Origin: Melampsora larici-populina 98AG31
Lineage: Eukaryota > Basidiomycota > Pucciniomycetes > Pucciniales > Melampsoraceae
Length of the DNA stretch: 64,000 nt
NCBI RefSeq assembly: GCF_000204055.1
Contig: NW_006768775.1
Span: 372,001-436,000, forward strand
Direction: 5' to 3'
The notes beneath the pieces are model-generated. The model saw nothing but the letters and a program-made list of their open reading frames with translations. It did not search any database and was not told where the DNA came from. Both the position numbers and the translations under genes were made by a program. Positions 34,945 to 46,296 of the stretch are shown piece after piece. The stretch's first letter is position 1, and every line of letters begins with the position of its first letter.

Positions 34945-35486
34945 AACTTATCAAAGTCCCTCCCCCGCCCGAGTAGTTGAGGGAGGGACTTACGGCTAAA
35001 GTCCTGCTTTCCAACTCACAGCAGCAGAGTTTTCATCCATTTTTTGTTTTTGCCCATTATGAGGCTCACAGACCTCATAAAATCACCCATCCAGCCACAT
35101 TAACATCTTGTGCGTCTCCTCTTGCCAGTTTCAGATTGTCACTGCAGATAGATTCATTGCTATTTTGATTCTTGGACACTGTGTTTTCGGGGTTTCAAGC
35201 ACACCTTGGGGGTCCTGTATTGAATTATGTGTTGCGGCTATAAGTTTTTACAACTCTTCTGAGTGAGTTTCATGATTAAAATCTGTGCTGAACAATGCAC
35301 AAGGATATGTAGAAGTCTGAAGAGAAGACCTCTCAAGCCGCAAGTGTCATTTTATGATGTCTGTGACTCTCATAATGGGTGATCAAGGAAAGAAGCCTGA
35401 AAGTCCTGCTGCTGTGAGTTCAAAGTAGGACTTGTGCTGTAAGTCCCTCCTTCCACTATTTGTGTGGAGGGGGACTTTGATAAGTT
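34945..35486. mobile_element. TA-flanked MITE with about 85-base inverted ends
   Basis: Ends AACTTATCAAAGTCCC and GGGACTTTGATAAGTT are exact inverses and flanked by TA (34943-34944 and 35487-35488). The inverted similarity continues inward through GGAGGGACTTAC and AACTCACAGCAGCAG. 542 bp, non-coding. Confidence 0.8.
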
Positions 35487-36234
35487 TACCATGTCACACA
35501 GGTTTCTAACTTAAAGTACTCCCTCTGAGGCTTGAGGCGCTTTGGTAAGAGCACCTGAACACCCTGCAAGAAAGGGTTTGTTTAAGTTAGAGAAATGCGA
35601 ATACGTTAACTTACTAAAACTTAGAATGAAAATTCTAAAGCAGCATGATATTTGGGCGTATCCCAAGGCTGAGAGCCTAGGGTTATAAATTGCTTGATTT
35701 TATAAAATTAATCCCCTACGCCTATGAAGATAACAACACGATAATGAAAATAACTAAACTTCAACCAAAAAAGAAAAAATAGAATAAAAAGATTTTCTGA
35801 AAATAAAGATAATAACAACACTAATAATTAATAAATTTCTTTTTTTTAAACAAAAATAAAAACCTAAATAACAATAAAAAATGAAAAAATAACCATAAAG
35901 CAACGCTAGGACCTCAGCACAATGAATACGGGCTACAGTACAATACGTTACGGCCCGCGCCATATTGTACTGAGCCTTTTGTGATTACGGTGACTCCATA
36001 CCAAAATCCCTGGAAGGCAAAACCGGCTACGGTGCCTATTACAATTACGGGTTGGTTTTGTTATGGGGACCGTGACAAAACCCATAGTCACTACGGTTGA
36101 CTACGGGTCATACAATACATAATCAATATCTGTGTATATCAATCAACTTACTCATCACCACACCTTTCCTCATGCACAATCTGACCTACCAACACTCACT
36201 GTTCCCAACGCAGGGTCCTGCACTGCCAGCATAG
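35487..36234. other. AT-rich sequence, then TACGG-rich stretch
   Basis: 35487-35930 is AT-rich with A-runs. 35930-36110 is rich in CTACGG, ATTACGG and their complements and may be part of another foldback repeat. No gene. Confidence 0.35.
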
Positions 36235-36405
36235 ATGCCTCGGGTTGAGAAATCTGAGGCATCATCAGAGGCAAATCCTCGGACAGACCTTGTCCAAGGT
36301 TTTTTCCCTGAGAATTACCTTGGATCAAAACCTTGGGGAGCTTCTGTCCGAGGTTTTGCATCCAAGGATACCTTGGATTACAAAATCCAAGGTAAATATG
36401 TTGGT
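36235..36405. repeat. CCTTGG/CCAAGG palindrome cluster
   Basis: CCAAGG or CCTTGG occurs seven times in about 120 bases, in alternating orientation, including ATCCAAGGATACCTTGGAT. The outer parts GATGCCTCGGG and CTGAGGCATC also pair. A small foldback unit is likely; open frames across it are by-products. Confidence 0.5.
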
Positions 36406-36532
36406 GGTGCTGACACCCCAATCTGGCCACAATCTTGCTGGATTGGTCATGCAGCCTCCGGTCGTACCCATCTCCAAATGATAAGTTGAGTTGTGATTTG
36501 TTCCCTTTGTTTTCATTTTAATCATTCGGTAT

Positions 36533-37784
36533 AACACCCAAACCGCTACGACATGCTATGGAATTCACCGTTTTCCATAGTGGTGCACAGCCTGCGCTAT
36601 GAGCCTGATCACTACGGCTGCGCTATTTAGACAAAAAAAATTCTCACAATGTCAAAGTGGTATGTACCACTATTTTGGCGCTATATAGTGCACTATGTGA
36701 GTGATGAGGAGATGATAAAAGTTTTTTCAAAAATAAAAACAAAACAAAAGATAAACATAACAAAAAGGAAACATGAGAAACAAAACAATAAATGTGGAAT
36801 TGAATATTTGAACTTCACAAAAGGATGGAACACATCATTTGTCCTTTTTTTCTTTGTCATCTTTTCTATATAAAATTCAAATGCCATGATCAAAATTACA
36901 CTTTATCAAGAAAATCAATCTCAAGAAGAAGAAGATGGACTAGTGATCAATTGTGATTGGTCGGACCTAACAGTACCTAAAAACAAAGAGAGGAATCAAA
37001 ATCAAAGAAGATCACATTGATATGAATCAATTGAGTCAGTAAGAAGAACAGACAAACAAAATATCAATCAGAAACTTACTTAGATAATGATAAAGTACCC
37101 TACAATCAAAATCTGAACAAGTAAAGCTATGAGATAGTGGAGAGTAAGTGGAAGAGATACAGTTAGTGATTAAAAGATTGAGAGGAGAGGAGAGAGACAA
37201 CTTACCGTGATTGAACAAACTCCGATCAAAGTAAAATGCAAAATTTGTGAGATTGACATTGGAGATGAAAGAAAAGAGGAGGTGGTTAGTTTTGTGTGTG
37301 TCCGTCAATTGAGTGGAATTTTTTGGGTTTTTTGAGTATTATCATTGTGTTCATCTGATTGTTGGATCAGGAGTGGAGTGTTCTGAGTTTTTTTGATTAA
37401 AAAGTGTCCGAGTTGAGGTTTTGGTCCCTTTTGAAGAAGGGTGTTAGTGTTTCTTTTGAGTCCTGGTGTCTGCAATCAAATAGTTATCTTTTGAGTTTGA
37501 TTGTGATTGTGTTCTTTAAAAGAAAAAGTCTAGTAGTCTTGCACCTAGTTGTAGATGTGGCGTGGCCTGGCGTGATACCCTGTACCCCACTGGTTTTCTC
37601 CGCTATATAGCGGAGAAACACCTCCTGGGCCGTGTTGCACAGCGAATGCCCCCCTATGGGAAGTTCCAGCCCTGGTGTGCAGTGCGGAAGCTTTGCTATG
37701 TATTGCGGGGCTCATGGCGCACCCAAAAAACGCTACAACATTGCTCCGCAATCGCCATATAGTGCAATGCGGTTTGGGTATTGG
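36533..37784. mobile_element. 1.25 kb element with 7-base target duplication TCGGTAT
   Basis: TCGGTAT is found at 36526-36532 and again at 37785-37791. The left end reads AACACCCAAACCGC; the right end GCGGTTTGGGTATTGG is its inverse with one mismatch over the shared part. Inside are CGCTATATAG-type palindromes near both ends and no coding capacity. The ends resemble those of 56300-57255 (CAATACCGGAACCGC), so both probably belong to one family. Confidence 0.75.
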
Positions 37785-37914
37785 TCGGTATCTGTCATCC
37801 ATTTCCATCATCTCTTTCAATTTTATTAAGTCTCTCTCTTCAATATTAAAATATTAATCAAATCTCTACTTCTAAATCATTATCCCTGATAGTCCTGTCA
37901 CTCAGACTTGACCT

Positions 37915-38293
37915 TTGTCTGGTTTACTTCTTCCACCTGATTCCATCCGTCGTTCCAGTTGTAGTAGTCCATGTCAACAGGATTTGAGCTTTGTCAATAC
38001 TTTGGGAGATTTGCAGGCCGCATTGAAACGCCCTACCAAACCGGTCACTCTGAGTCTAATCAACTTGTCCAATGATGAAGACAATTACCACACTGGAGAA
38101 CAACCAACAAGTCTGTCTGAAGGCCAAGAAGAACCTTCCCAATACCAACACCGGCATCAACTCAATCAAAACAACCTAAAAAAACCAACTACTCACAAAC
38201 AAAATAAATCAACATCAGATCAAAGCCAAAACAAAAAGAGGCAAGCACCGGACAGAGCCCCTGCAGTGAAGGTGACATTTTAGATAATATTCA
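37915..38293 (+). pseudogene. Truncated exon of an unrecognised Q/N/K-rich protein
   Basis: An open stretch of about 122 codons ends at AAG|GTGACATTTTAG, a possible donor site, followed within 20 bases by the Helitron-like end at 38294. The content is low complexity (QYQHRHQLNQNNLKKPT, then KNKSTSDQ-like sequence). No ATG stands at the frame's first codon. It may be the 5' part of a gene cut by the Helitron, or part of another element. Confidence 0.3.
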
Positions 38294-38335
38294 CTAGCTG
38301 GAGTTGGCGGTGGGCGCCGCACTCATGATAATTGA
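38294..38335 (-). mobile_element. Helitron-like 3' terminus 1
   Basis: On the minus strand the sequence reads GTGCGGCGCCCACCGCCAAC followed by TCCAGCTAG and then T. This has the Helitron 3' layout: GC hairpin, about 8-10 bases, CTAG, insertion before T. The element body would extend to higher coordinates. Confidence 0.5.
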
Positions 38336-40248
38336 CAAAATACTGGAGATACTTATCATGCTATTCAAAAACAATTAATAAATCTGTGTCATCAATGTCA
38401 GCGCATTGAGCAACTCAAGCATGATGTGGTTCATTCAAATCTTGTGGTTTTAATTGAAGTCTGATGATATTTTTTAATCAAAAAGTTTAAGCAACATTGG
38501 TTATCCACATCAATGCAAGCATTCACATTATTTTGATTGGGAAGTTTGTGATACTAATCATTTAGATAGCATATTCTTGGAAGATGTAGTCTCTCTGTCA
38601 AAAAGATATCGGCTAAATTGATAGCTACAAAATAAGGAAAATTGACATTCAATCTCTGAAGACCACTTGGAATTCAGATAGTTGAGTACCTGTGCAAATG
38701 ATATGCAATTCAAAATTAAGATACTACGTATAACTCAACCTATTTTTAAAAAAATTAATTATAAGCAACCATCATCTCATCTTACTTCTGCTCTTTTCAA
38801 CACTATCACCATTCCCATTTAATAAGTGATTAGATAGATTTGATTGAGTGTTATCAATTGTCAGTCCATCAGTTTGAGATTATTGAAAATGATAGGTGAT
38901 AGGTGATAGGTGGAAAGGTGATGAATAGACAGGTCTTGTTGAGAGTGATGATGATTGTCTGGGACCAATTGAGAAAGATGTAGAATTGATAGATGTTGAT
39001 GGATTTGCGACTGATTGATTTGGACATAGGTTCAAAGAAGGGGTGTGATTGTAAGGGTATACTTCTATAGTCTATTGACATGATGGTCAGCATCAATAGT
39101 GTAGAGATGATGTATGAAACCATGCTGTTAATGAGCCAAAGGTTGGTATTGATGTACTGTTCCTGGTGTGCTTACTTTGATGATTGTTAGACAGATTCCA
39201 AAAATCCTCATTTCAAGACAAATCACAAATGAAGGTTTTTTTCTCTAACTTATGGCAGACTGCAGTTATGATACAGCAGTCCTAATTTCCAATCTGCCAT
39301 TCATAAACACAGTAGCAAAGATAAATATCTGCAAGTGAGATTGAAAATCAGCAATGAACAATGGTCAACTCTGTCAACAAGTTTGGTTTGAATGTTTTTT
39401 TTAATTTCTTACCAAATGCAACTCAATCAATGATAGCTTCTGATTCAAAAAAAAATCACAAGAATGTTTATTGTGCTCAAGAGAGAATCAAAGTCAGAAA
39501 TCAGATATCAAAGTATGAGTTGAAAATTTCAGTCAAATGTGCTGAGGGGCCTTTGGTCTGGGAATTTTTTCAACCTTGGCTTGCAAATTCATTTTGCGGC
39601 AGTAGCAACAGTAACTTGATTGAGTTCTCTGGAGGCCAAGAAAATGAGGCAGTTCACAAATGCTGAGGATGACAATCCCATCATTGGATAGAGAGCTGTT
39701 TTATTGATATTGCAAGCTGGGTCCAAAAGCAGACATAGCTGAGGATATGGTCCAATGGTGAGGGACATGATGGTGTCTCAGATTAGAGCTTATAGTGGAG
39801 CTGTTCAAAGCGGTATGCTCCAGTATAGCTGAGTTTTCATCCTCTTCATTGATTCAGTATCTGAAGAAGATGGAGGTGAAACATTTCATTGCTTCAAGGC
39901 ATGTGCTACTGATTCTTTCTCAGAGGTGATAGCTGATTTCTGAACACAATTCTACAATTCAAGAGCCTAGAACATACAAAAAATGTTGTTTGATCATTGA
40001 TTATTTAGACATCAAAAAATATGGTTAAAATATCAAAGACAACTCACCCGTCAGTATGATCCACTATCCAGATCTCATGATTGAAATCAATGACCTAATT
40101 ATATGTGATGTGACTGCAGGTGAGAGTGTTTTGGCATAAATGGATGGATGTCATGTTTTTGCAAGTGTTGGATCATCGCTTGGCTTCTTGACTTACTTGG
40201 TTTCCTGCTTTATATCCTTCACTTGCTCCAAATTTTACAATATAAATT
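38336..40248. other. AT-rich sequence, no gene; possible Helitron interior
   Basis: Frames such as 39361-39666 have no recognisable content. A GATAGGTGATAGGTG short tandem is seen near 38890. Confidence 0.3.
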
Positions 40249-41418
40249 GGCCGTTGCTATTTGCAGCCCACAAGAAAACCATGTAGGCGCTGGCCAAATT
40301 ACGCCTACATGGGTGTTTCCCATGAAGAAGCGCCTACATTTATGATGTAGGCGCTGGAAACCATCCAAAATGACGCCTACATGTCAAAAAACCCAGGTAG
40401 GCGTCATTTGGTTACGCCTACATTCAAAAAATGAAATGTAGGCGTAATTTTCAAGCACCTACATATCTAATTTGAAATGTAGGCGCTATTTTTGAGCGCC
40501 TACATTCAATTTTCAGCTCAAATAAGCGCCTACATGCAGTCCTGCATATGTAGGCGCTACAAATCCGGCAACTACAACTCCAGACTGGTCTGAAGGGTAA
40601 TGAAGAACAATTTTCAAGTCAAAATGAGAGTATTGGAAGACGGAAAAAGCAGTTTGGACTCAAAATGAGTGTATCAGAAGACGGATAAAGCAGTTTGGAG
40701 TTGAAATCAGTGTATCGGAAGACGGAAAAGTGGCTCCGGAGTCAAAATGAGTGTATCAGAAGACGGAAAAAGTAGTAAATTATTTCAACTCTGAACTCAG
40801 TTTGGAGTCAAAATGAGTGTATCAGAAGCGGAAAAAGAAGTAGATTATTTCAACTCTGAACTGCTATTTACGTCTTCTGATACACTCACTTCAGAGTTGA
40901 AAAGAGCATATTCATCTTCCAATATGCTTAACTGCTTTTTCCGTCTTCCAAAACACTCATTTCAACTCCAAGCTGCTTTTTCCATCTTCTGATACACTCA
41001 TTTCAACTCCGAACTGCTTTTTCCGTCTTCCAATACTCTCATTTTAACTTGAAACTTCTTCTTCATTAGCCGTCAGACCAGTCTGGAGTTGTAGATGTTG
41101 GATTTGGAGCGCCTACATATGCAAGACTGCATGTAGGCGCTTATTTGAGCTGAAAATTGAATGTAGGTGCTCAAAAATAGCGCCTACATTTCAAATTAGA
41201 TATGTAGGTGCTTGAAAATTACGCCTACATTCTGAAATTTTGAATGTAGGCGTAACCAAATGACGCCTACATGGGTTGTTTATCATGTAGGCATCATTTT
41301 AGATGGTTTTCAGCGCCTACATCATAAATGTAGGCGCTTTTTCATGGGAAACACCCATGTAGGCGCTGTTTTGGCAGCGCCTACATGGTTCTCTTGTGGG
41401 CTGCAAATAGCAATGGCC
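40249..41418. mobile_element. 1170 bp foldback element with GTAGGCG arrays, copy 1
   Basis: Ends GGCCGTTGCTATTTGCAGCC and GGCTGCAAATAGCAATGGCC are inverses with one mismatch. The element sits between TATAAATT (40241-40248) and TATAAATC (41419-41426). The outer parts carry about 22 exact copies of GTAGGCG or CGCCTAC plus variants, in alternating orientation. The centre carries direct repeats of GAGTGTATC.GAAGACGGA on the left and their inverse on the right, so the whole element is one long imperfect palindrome. Non-coding. Same length as 61203-62372. Confidence 0.9.
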
Positions 41419-41449
41419 TATAAATCAGTCAGTGAATTCAAAGTGAATT

Positions 41450-42520
41450 GAAAAAGATTGAGAAAATTGACTCGAAGTGATTTGGTTGGGGTTCCTATCA
41501 AGATATCAATTCGACTGGGTTCAATTCCAAAGTAATCACATACACCTTGTCCTTGTGGTCTGAGAGCTTCATCAAGATATAAATGAGACTGTCAATTGAG
41601 ATAATGTAAAAAGTTCATCTGAAAAAGTGAAGAACTTACATACCTGATATAATATTTTTCTTTCAATCTCAACAGATTAGGTGACTCAAGAATCAAACCT
41701 TCCATATTATAACATCCTTCCACCACCACCAAAATCTTTTTCCAAGCTCTCATTTTTCTAGGTTGACCTTCTGCAATTGTGTCTCTTAATAAACTTTCTA
41801 AATCTTTCATATCATTCTGTTTATAAGTTCTTACCATTGCATCACTTAATCTTGGACCGAATCCAATTGAAGAGTGATTCAATTCATCTGAAATGACCAA
41901 TGAACCCGTAACAACTAAAGAAGGAGATGTAGTGAAATTGGTGGCAAAACTGACTGATTGATAAGGCATATTCTGTACCTAAAGAATTGGAAATTAATTT
42001 TCCAGTTTGGATGGTAATTGAATTCACTCCACCATCATCTCTTGATCTTGCTGAACTGATATCAATTGAATTGAAGTTTCTTCAACTGGATCGGTACATA
42101 TTCTACTTGATTGAGCAAATCCTAAATAATTATAAGATGAAATGTTTAAGGATTGGGTAGTAGTATGAGTATATCCAAAACCAATTCCATTATCTCCGGC
42201 TGTACAATCTAAGAGTGTAATCTCAAGCTGGTGAACCCAAAACTGGTCTTGAAAAGCAATATCTCATCTAGACTTAACTTTTCTCTCGTCTAGACTTAAC
42301 TTTTCTCGTAAAGAATGAACTGGAATCTGAACCATTTTTTGGAATAAGATGTGCATATGAGTTAGGTGAATATCTTTCTTCCAAAACATCACGTAAATGA
42401 CTATCAAAAAAGAAGAAAAAACACCAATGGTCAATTTCAGAAAACAATCGGATTCTTGTTGTAGAAAAGAGGATGAATGACTAACCGAATGAGCAACACA
42501 ATAAGGTAAGACCAATAAGC
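41450..42520 (-). pseudogene. Serine palmitoyltransferase LCB2-like gene fragment
   Basis: Several minus-strand frames match in order the LCB2 subunit, which joins serine and palmitoyl-CoA in sphingolipid synthesis at the ER. Matches are: YAHLIPKNGSDSSSFFTRK (for YAHLxPQNGY..SFYTRR); THTTTQSLNISSYNYLGFAQ; ISDELNHSSIGFGPRLSDAM; NDMKDLESLLRDTIAEGQPR then KKILVVVEG; and GVCDYFGIEPSRIDILIGTP followed by TKS. The PLP lysine of TKS is kept but the neighbouring FGAAGGY is gone, and DEAH is DEAL. Frameshifts lie near 42020-42090 and 42270-42310, where AAAAGTTAAGTCTAGACGAG is duplicated. The 3' part is missing, with the foldback element close by. A decayed partial copy; a working LCB2 should exist elsewhere. 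Confidence 0.8.
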
Positions 42521-42954
42521 CGTTAGAAAAGTCAAAACTCCAGCATCTTTGAAGTTAATCGATATTAATCAAAGCGATTGCAGAATGAGATAGCTGATCA
42601 TCAGAGGTGATTGGAGTGAATTTAGGATCAAATGAACGTAAAGGACTTAATGAAGAAATATTATAAGAACTTAATTAATCATCATGAATTGGTTTGGAAA
42701 TAATTTGGTTGAGATCGAGATTGTCCTGATTTCCATCCAAATCCAGTATGATAAGCAGGTTTGGATGTTCTTTGTATGTTTTTTGAATCGACTGATGAAA
42801 AAGTATTAGCACCAGGATCCTCATTGATATGATTTGGTTAAGCAATTTGATCATCAGATACACTTCTTTTCATTTCTTCTTCACCAGATGATTCACCCTT
42901 TGTGATGATCATCGTAGCTCTAGGTGAAGGGGTTTGTTGTCTAGTACTTTTAGA
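42521..42954. other. Gap between LCB2 fragment and DUF1399-like gene
   Basis: Minus-strand frame 42675-42863 has no recognisable content. It may hold the 3' untranslated part of the gene ending at 42955 and N-terminal LCB2 relics. Confidence 0.25.
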
Positions 42955-44792
42955 TCAAACGAGTGGAAGATCTTGATGATTGTTTTTATTTGTAGAGCTT
43001 GAGTTGGTTGGATCAGGTGAATGTACACCAAGATCTTCGTTCTTTGATGAATCAGAAGCAGTTGATTTCACTATGATTGGAATAATTCCTGAATTACCTG
43101 AAGTCTTTGATTTAGGTGACGGTCTTAATGATGACTGTTCATCCTCAAATCTAATCTTTCTTGCACTTTCAGGTTTTGAAACCGTTGTTTGATTAGAAGT
43201 TTTACTTGTGGGTAATTCCGAGACAATTGATAAATTGGTGACATTCTTGACCGCACGTTCTGGCATAGATGATTTTATATTCTGTGTTGCAGAGATCGAT
43301 TTAGCAATTATCTCTTGCGCTCCTTGAGTCTTTGTATCTGGATGATAAGGTCTTATATCATCAGAATAGTTTGAACCATCAGATCCTATAGTTGATTGTT
43401 GGTCATGCTCATAGGATGGTCTCGATCTTTGACTGCCGGTCATCGAAGGTCGAGATTCATCGATCACAAAGCAAACCGCTTGTGGAGGGGCGACCACCGA
43501 TCCATCCTCCCTGTTGCTATCTGGTACATAGACGGGTGGTGGAGAAGGTGCACGAGCCGAAAGCTGAAGTCTTGATTGGCGTAACAGTTCAGGTTTAACA
43601 AAGACGATTTCGGGGGCTGGGTATTGCGAATAACTGACACCGTAAAGTTTCTGTTGGTAAGCAAGGAATTAAGAAGCGAAATCTTAAGCAATATTGCAAT
43701 ATATCATTGATCCGGGTCAGTATCTTCACATACCTCCCAAGCTTTAGAGGTGGATTCGAATAAAGCCGTAAGTGTATGCTGATCGAAAACTCGCTCAGTA
43801 AAACTATACGTTTTGCCAATGATCCAGGGTAAGCATAAATCCTAGTGCGCGAGATACAAAGAGTAAAGTGAACTCAACTGATTGACTACCTTTCCAAGAT
43901 GTTCAAAAATTGCATCACTATAATTAAGACCCTTCAATTGATGAGTCCTCCAAGCCAAATTTCTGTAAAACAAATCAAAGAGAAGAACATAGACTTAAAG
44001 GTCAGAATGGCAAATCTCACGATAGTCAATGATTGATAGAGACTTACATATCCCATGTAGGTATACAAGTATCGATTGAAGTATTATCTCTAACCTTTAA
44101 AAGTTCTACAAACCTATCGCATATAAATCACGTTCAATTCTCTGACAAAATCTCCAGACGCATTCAAATTGATACTTACGCTTGATATCTTGAGCAAGCC
44201 CGATTGATAGCCAAACCTGAGAAATTCGTTCGACTTGAAGCTTCGATATCACGACCACCAGCTGCTTTATTCCAACCTAAGCTTACAATCGTATTTCTGA
44301 AGCTTTCTTGTCGTTTCATCTATGAAACAGAAAAAGTGGAAGGCAGAATATTAGTGATGATTTTAGTATTAAAATGATGATTTGGAAGTGAAAGAACTCA
44401 ACCAATGTGATTAAATCAAGTGAGAATGGCTCCGGAACACAGGGTCTACTAACTTAGGAACAGCTGTTAAAACCTTCATTGTCTGAACTGCAGCTTGTGT
44501 AGCCGACAAACGTTGGTCAACATCAGTATTAGATAAAGAAGCAAAACAACAAGTAACCAGTCGATTCAATGTTCCAACATGTTCAACATCTTCCAATCTC
44601 TTGCTAGTACTCAAAGTCCCCCTGAAAACCAAAGAAGTAAAAAATCAGACTTTGTTGAATGTGATTTGGTAAAGAGAAGAATGAGACATACCTCATAGAA
44701 TCAAACTCAGCCAATGGTGGTAAAGAGAGAGAATAAATATCTCGCGGTAATTTATGAATCGCTAGATTCGCTTTTGTACCCTGATCCTTCAC
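42955..44792 (-). CDS. DUF1399 (glycine-rich-domain-like) protein, one apparent frameshift
   Basis: Seven exons: about 44792-44692, 44621-44403, 44319-44180, 44113-44048, 43962-43890, 43841-43734 and 43650-42955, about 467 residues. The family hallmark TWDINLAWRTHQL stands for the DLVWHTHQL box of DUF1399 proteins. It is preceded by INRACSRYQAFVELLK and followed by NYSDAIFEHLGK and TSKAWEKLYGVSY, in the family's order. The C-terminal 190 residues are Ser/Pro-rich and disordered. The role of these proteins in fungi is not known. Odd: in exon 2, after AVPKLVD, the frame continues only if one base is missing in the CCC at about 44448-44450; the next frame reads CVPEPFSLDLITL and splices well. 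This is either a homopolymer sequencing error or a new frameshift. The 5' end is unsure: no ATG fits directly before VKDQGTKANLAIHKLP. Confidence 0.65.
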
Positions 44793-45374
44793 ACTTTAGA
44801 CGACACGATTAACTTTTGGCCCATCCGGTGTGATTACGATTAGTGAAACCTATTAAATGTGTGGTTGGTCGATTGATTTCAAGGTAATCGGTAAACACAG
44901 ATCATTCAATAAAACAATCAATCATCAAAATAAATAAAGGTTGAGATTTGGTTTTTGTGAACAGAGCTGGACATCAAAGTGCATGCCCGTTTGACTCTTT
45001 TTTTTTTGGTAGGCCTCGAAGGGGACTTGGTCAAGTTAGAATCAGGACATACCTTTCCGAATGGAAGTATTTGGATCTGGAAGGAAGTGAGATTTAAGTA
45101 AATCGGATGAAAGCACCAGACACGCGGATCACAATGGTTTGATTGGGGTCATACAAAGGTTTCAGAGAAACTCGTTCATAGAGAAATTGTGTCAAATAAT
45201 TCAGAGATATTTGCATCATAAATAGATTGCATGGATCATATCAAGGTACTATGGAGATAGAAAGTAATCATCGCGAAGTTGTAACTTCGGCTGGTCTAAA
45301 CTCGCAGTTGTTAGGGGAATGAGTGGAGGTTTTGTCAGGTTTTGTCTGAATTGCATGTTCGCTATTAATATGAA
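44793..45374. other. Upstream region; no gene
   Basis: 5' flank of the minus-strand gene. At 45288-45375 the string CTTCGGCTGG.CT.AAACTCG and a following ATGTTCGCT.TTAA recur at 51309-51422. Confidence 0.3.
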
Positions 45375-45415
45375 CTAGCTAAGTTTGGCGGCGGGCGCCG
45401 CACTCTTGATACTTT
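45375..45415 (-). mobile_element. Helitron-like 3' terminus 2
   Basis: Minus strand: GTGCGGCGCCCGCCGCCAAA, CTTAGCTAG, then T. About 33 of 40 bases agree with 38294-38335, and similarity stops abruptly beyond, as expected of Helitron ends. GCGGCGCCCGCCGC is a strong hairpin. Confidence 0.5.
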
Positions 45416-45516
45416 CTTGTGCTTTGTGCTTGGTGTATCACATTGGACTACTGTAAGAAATTGCCTGCATATTATTCTCATTTTCACACCTGATGTTAAA
45501 GAACCTAATCCAGCAG

Positions 45517-45909
45517 CAACGGTGGCTCACTAAGCTAAGCTAAAGATTTTTGCCACCTTGGCTTAGCTTAGCTAGAGGCCGCTAAGGAAAAATCCGCTAA
45601 CACTAATCTTAGCGGATTTCCGCTAACGCTAAGCCATTAGCTTAGCGGGTGTAAAATGACACCCGCTAAGCCAATTGATTGGCCGCTAAACCGCTAATAG
45701 CGGCTTAGCGGCCCTTTTTTGCACTTAAAACATGTATTTTTTTGATAGCTAAGCTCCCGGCTTAGCTTAGCGCAGACCCGCTAAAGGAAAAATCGAAATT
45801 CGATTAGCTTAGCTTGAGTGCGCTAAGGATTTAGCGCTAGCTTAGCAACAAAAAATCGCTAAGCTAATGCACCGCTAAGCGCTAACTTAGCTTAGCCGTG
45901 CCACTGTTG
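45517..45909. mobile_element. CTTAGC-array foldback element with 7-base duplication CCAGCAG
   Basis: CCAGCAG flanks both sides (45510-45516, 45910-45916). Ends CAACGGTGGC and GCCACTGTTG are inverses with one mismatch. Nearly the whole 393 bp consists of GCTAAGC, CTTAGC, CCGCTAA and TTAGCGG in alternating orientation. Non-coding. Confidence 0.8.
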
Positions 45910-46296
45910 CCAGCAGATGTATATATTATGAGACTTTTTTGTAGATTTGTGATAGACAGTACATGTGGCGCCTTGACTTGATTGTGAAGTACTTGCTGAT
46001 GTTTGGAGGATACCTCAAATTGATCAATTCAGAGTTACAACACAATTATGGAGATTCTATGTGGTGTGTGATGATAAGTGGCCATTTTATGCATGACTTG
46101 TTGATTGATGGCATTTAATGATGTTGCATGACGATTGATCCAATTCATGATGACTATACTTTTAGTGGTGAAAGTCACCTCTTGACTACCCTTTACAGCC
46201 AACATCCAAAATTTAGCCAATTTTTTTGGGGGGGTTATGCTGAGCTTGGCATGTTTTTCGCCAATTTTCATTGGTTTTGGTGCTACTTTATGGTAT

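Noticed and set aside
40249..41418. CRISPR-like array of regularly repeated GTAGGCG motifs
   Set aside because: The repeat is only seven bases, alternates in orientation, spacing is irregular and the context is eukaryotic; it is a foldback element.
42980..43192. 70-codon plus frame
   Set aside because: Antisense shadow of the last exon of the DUF1399-like gene.
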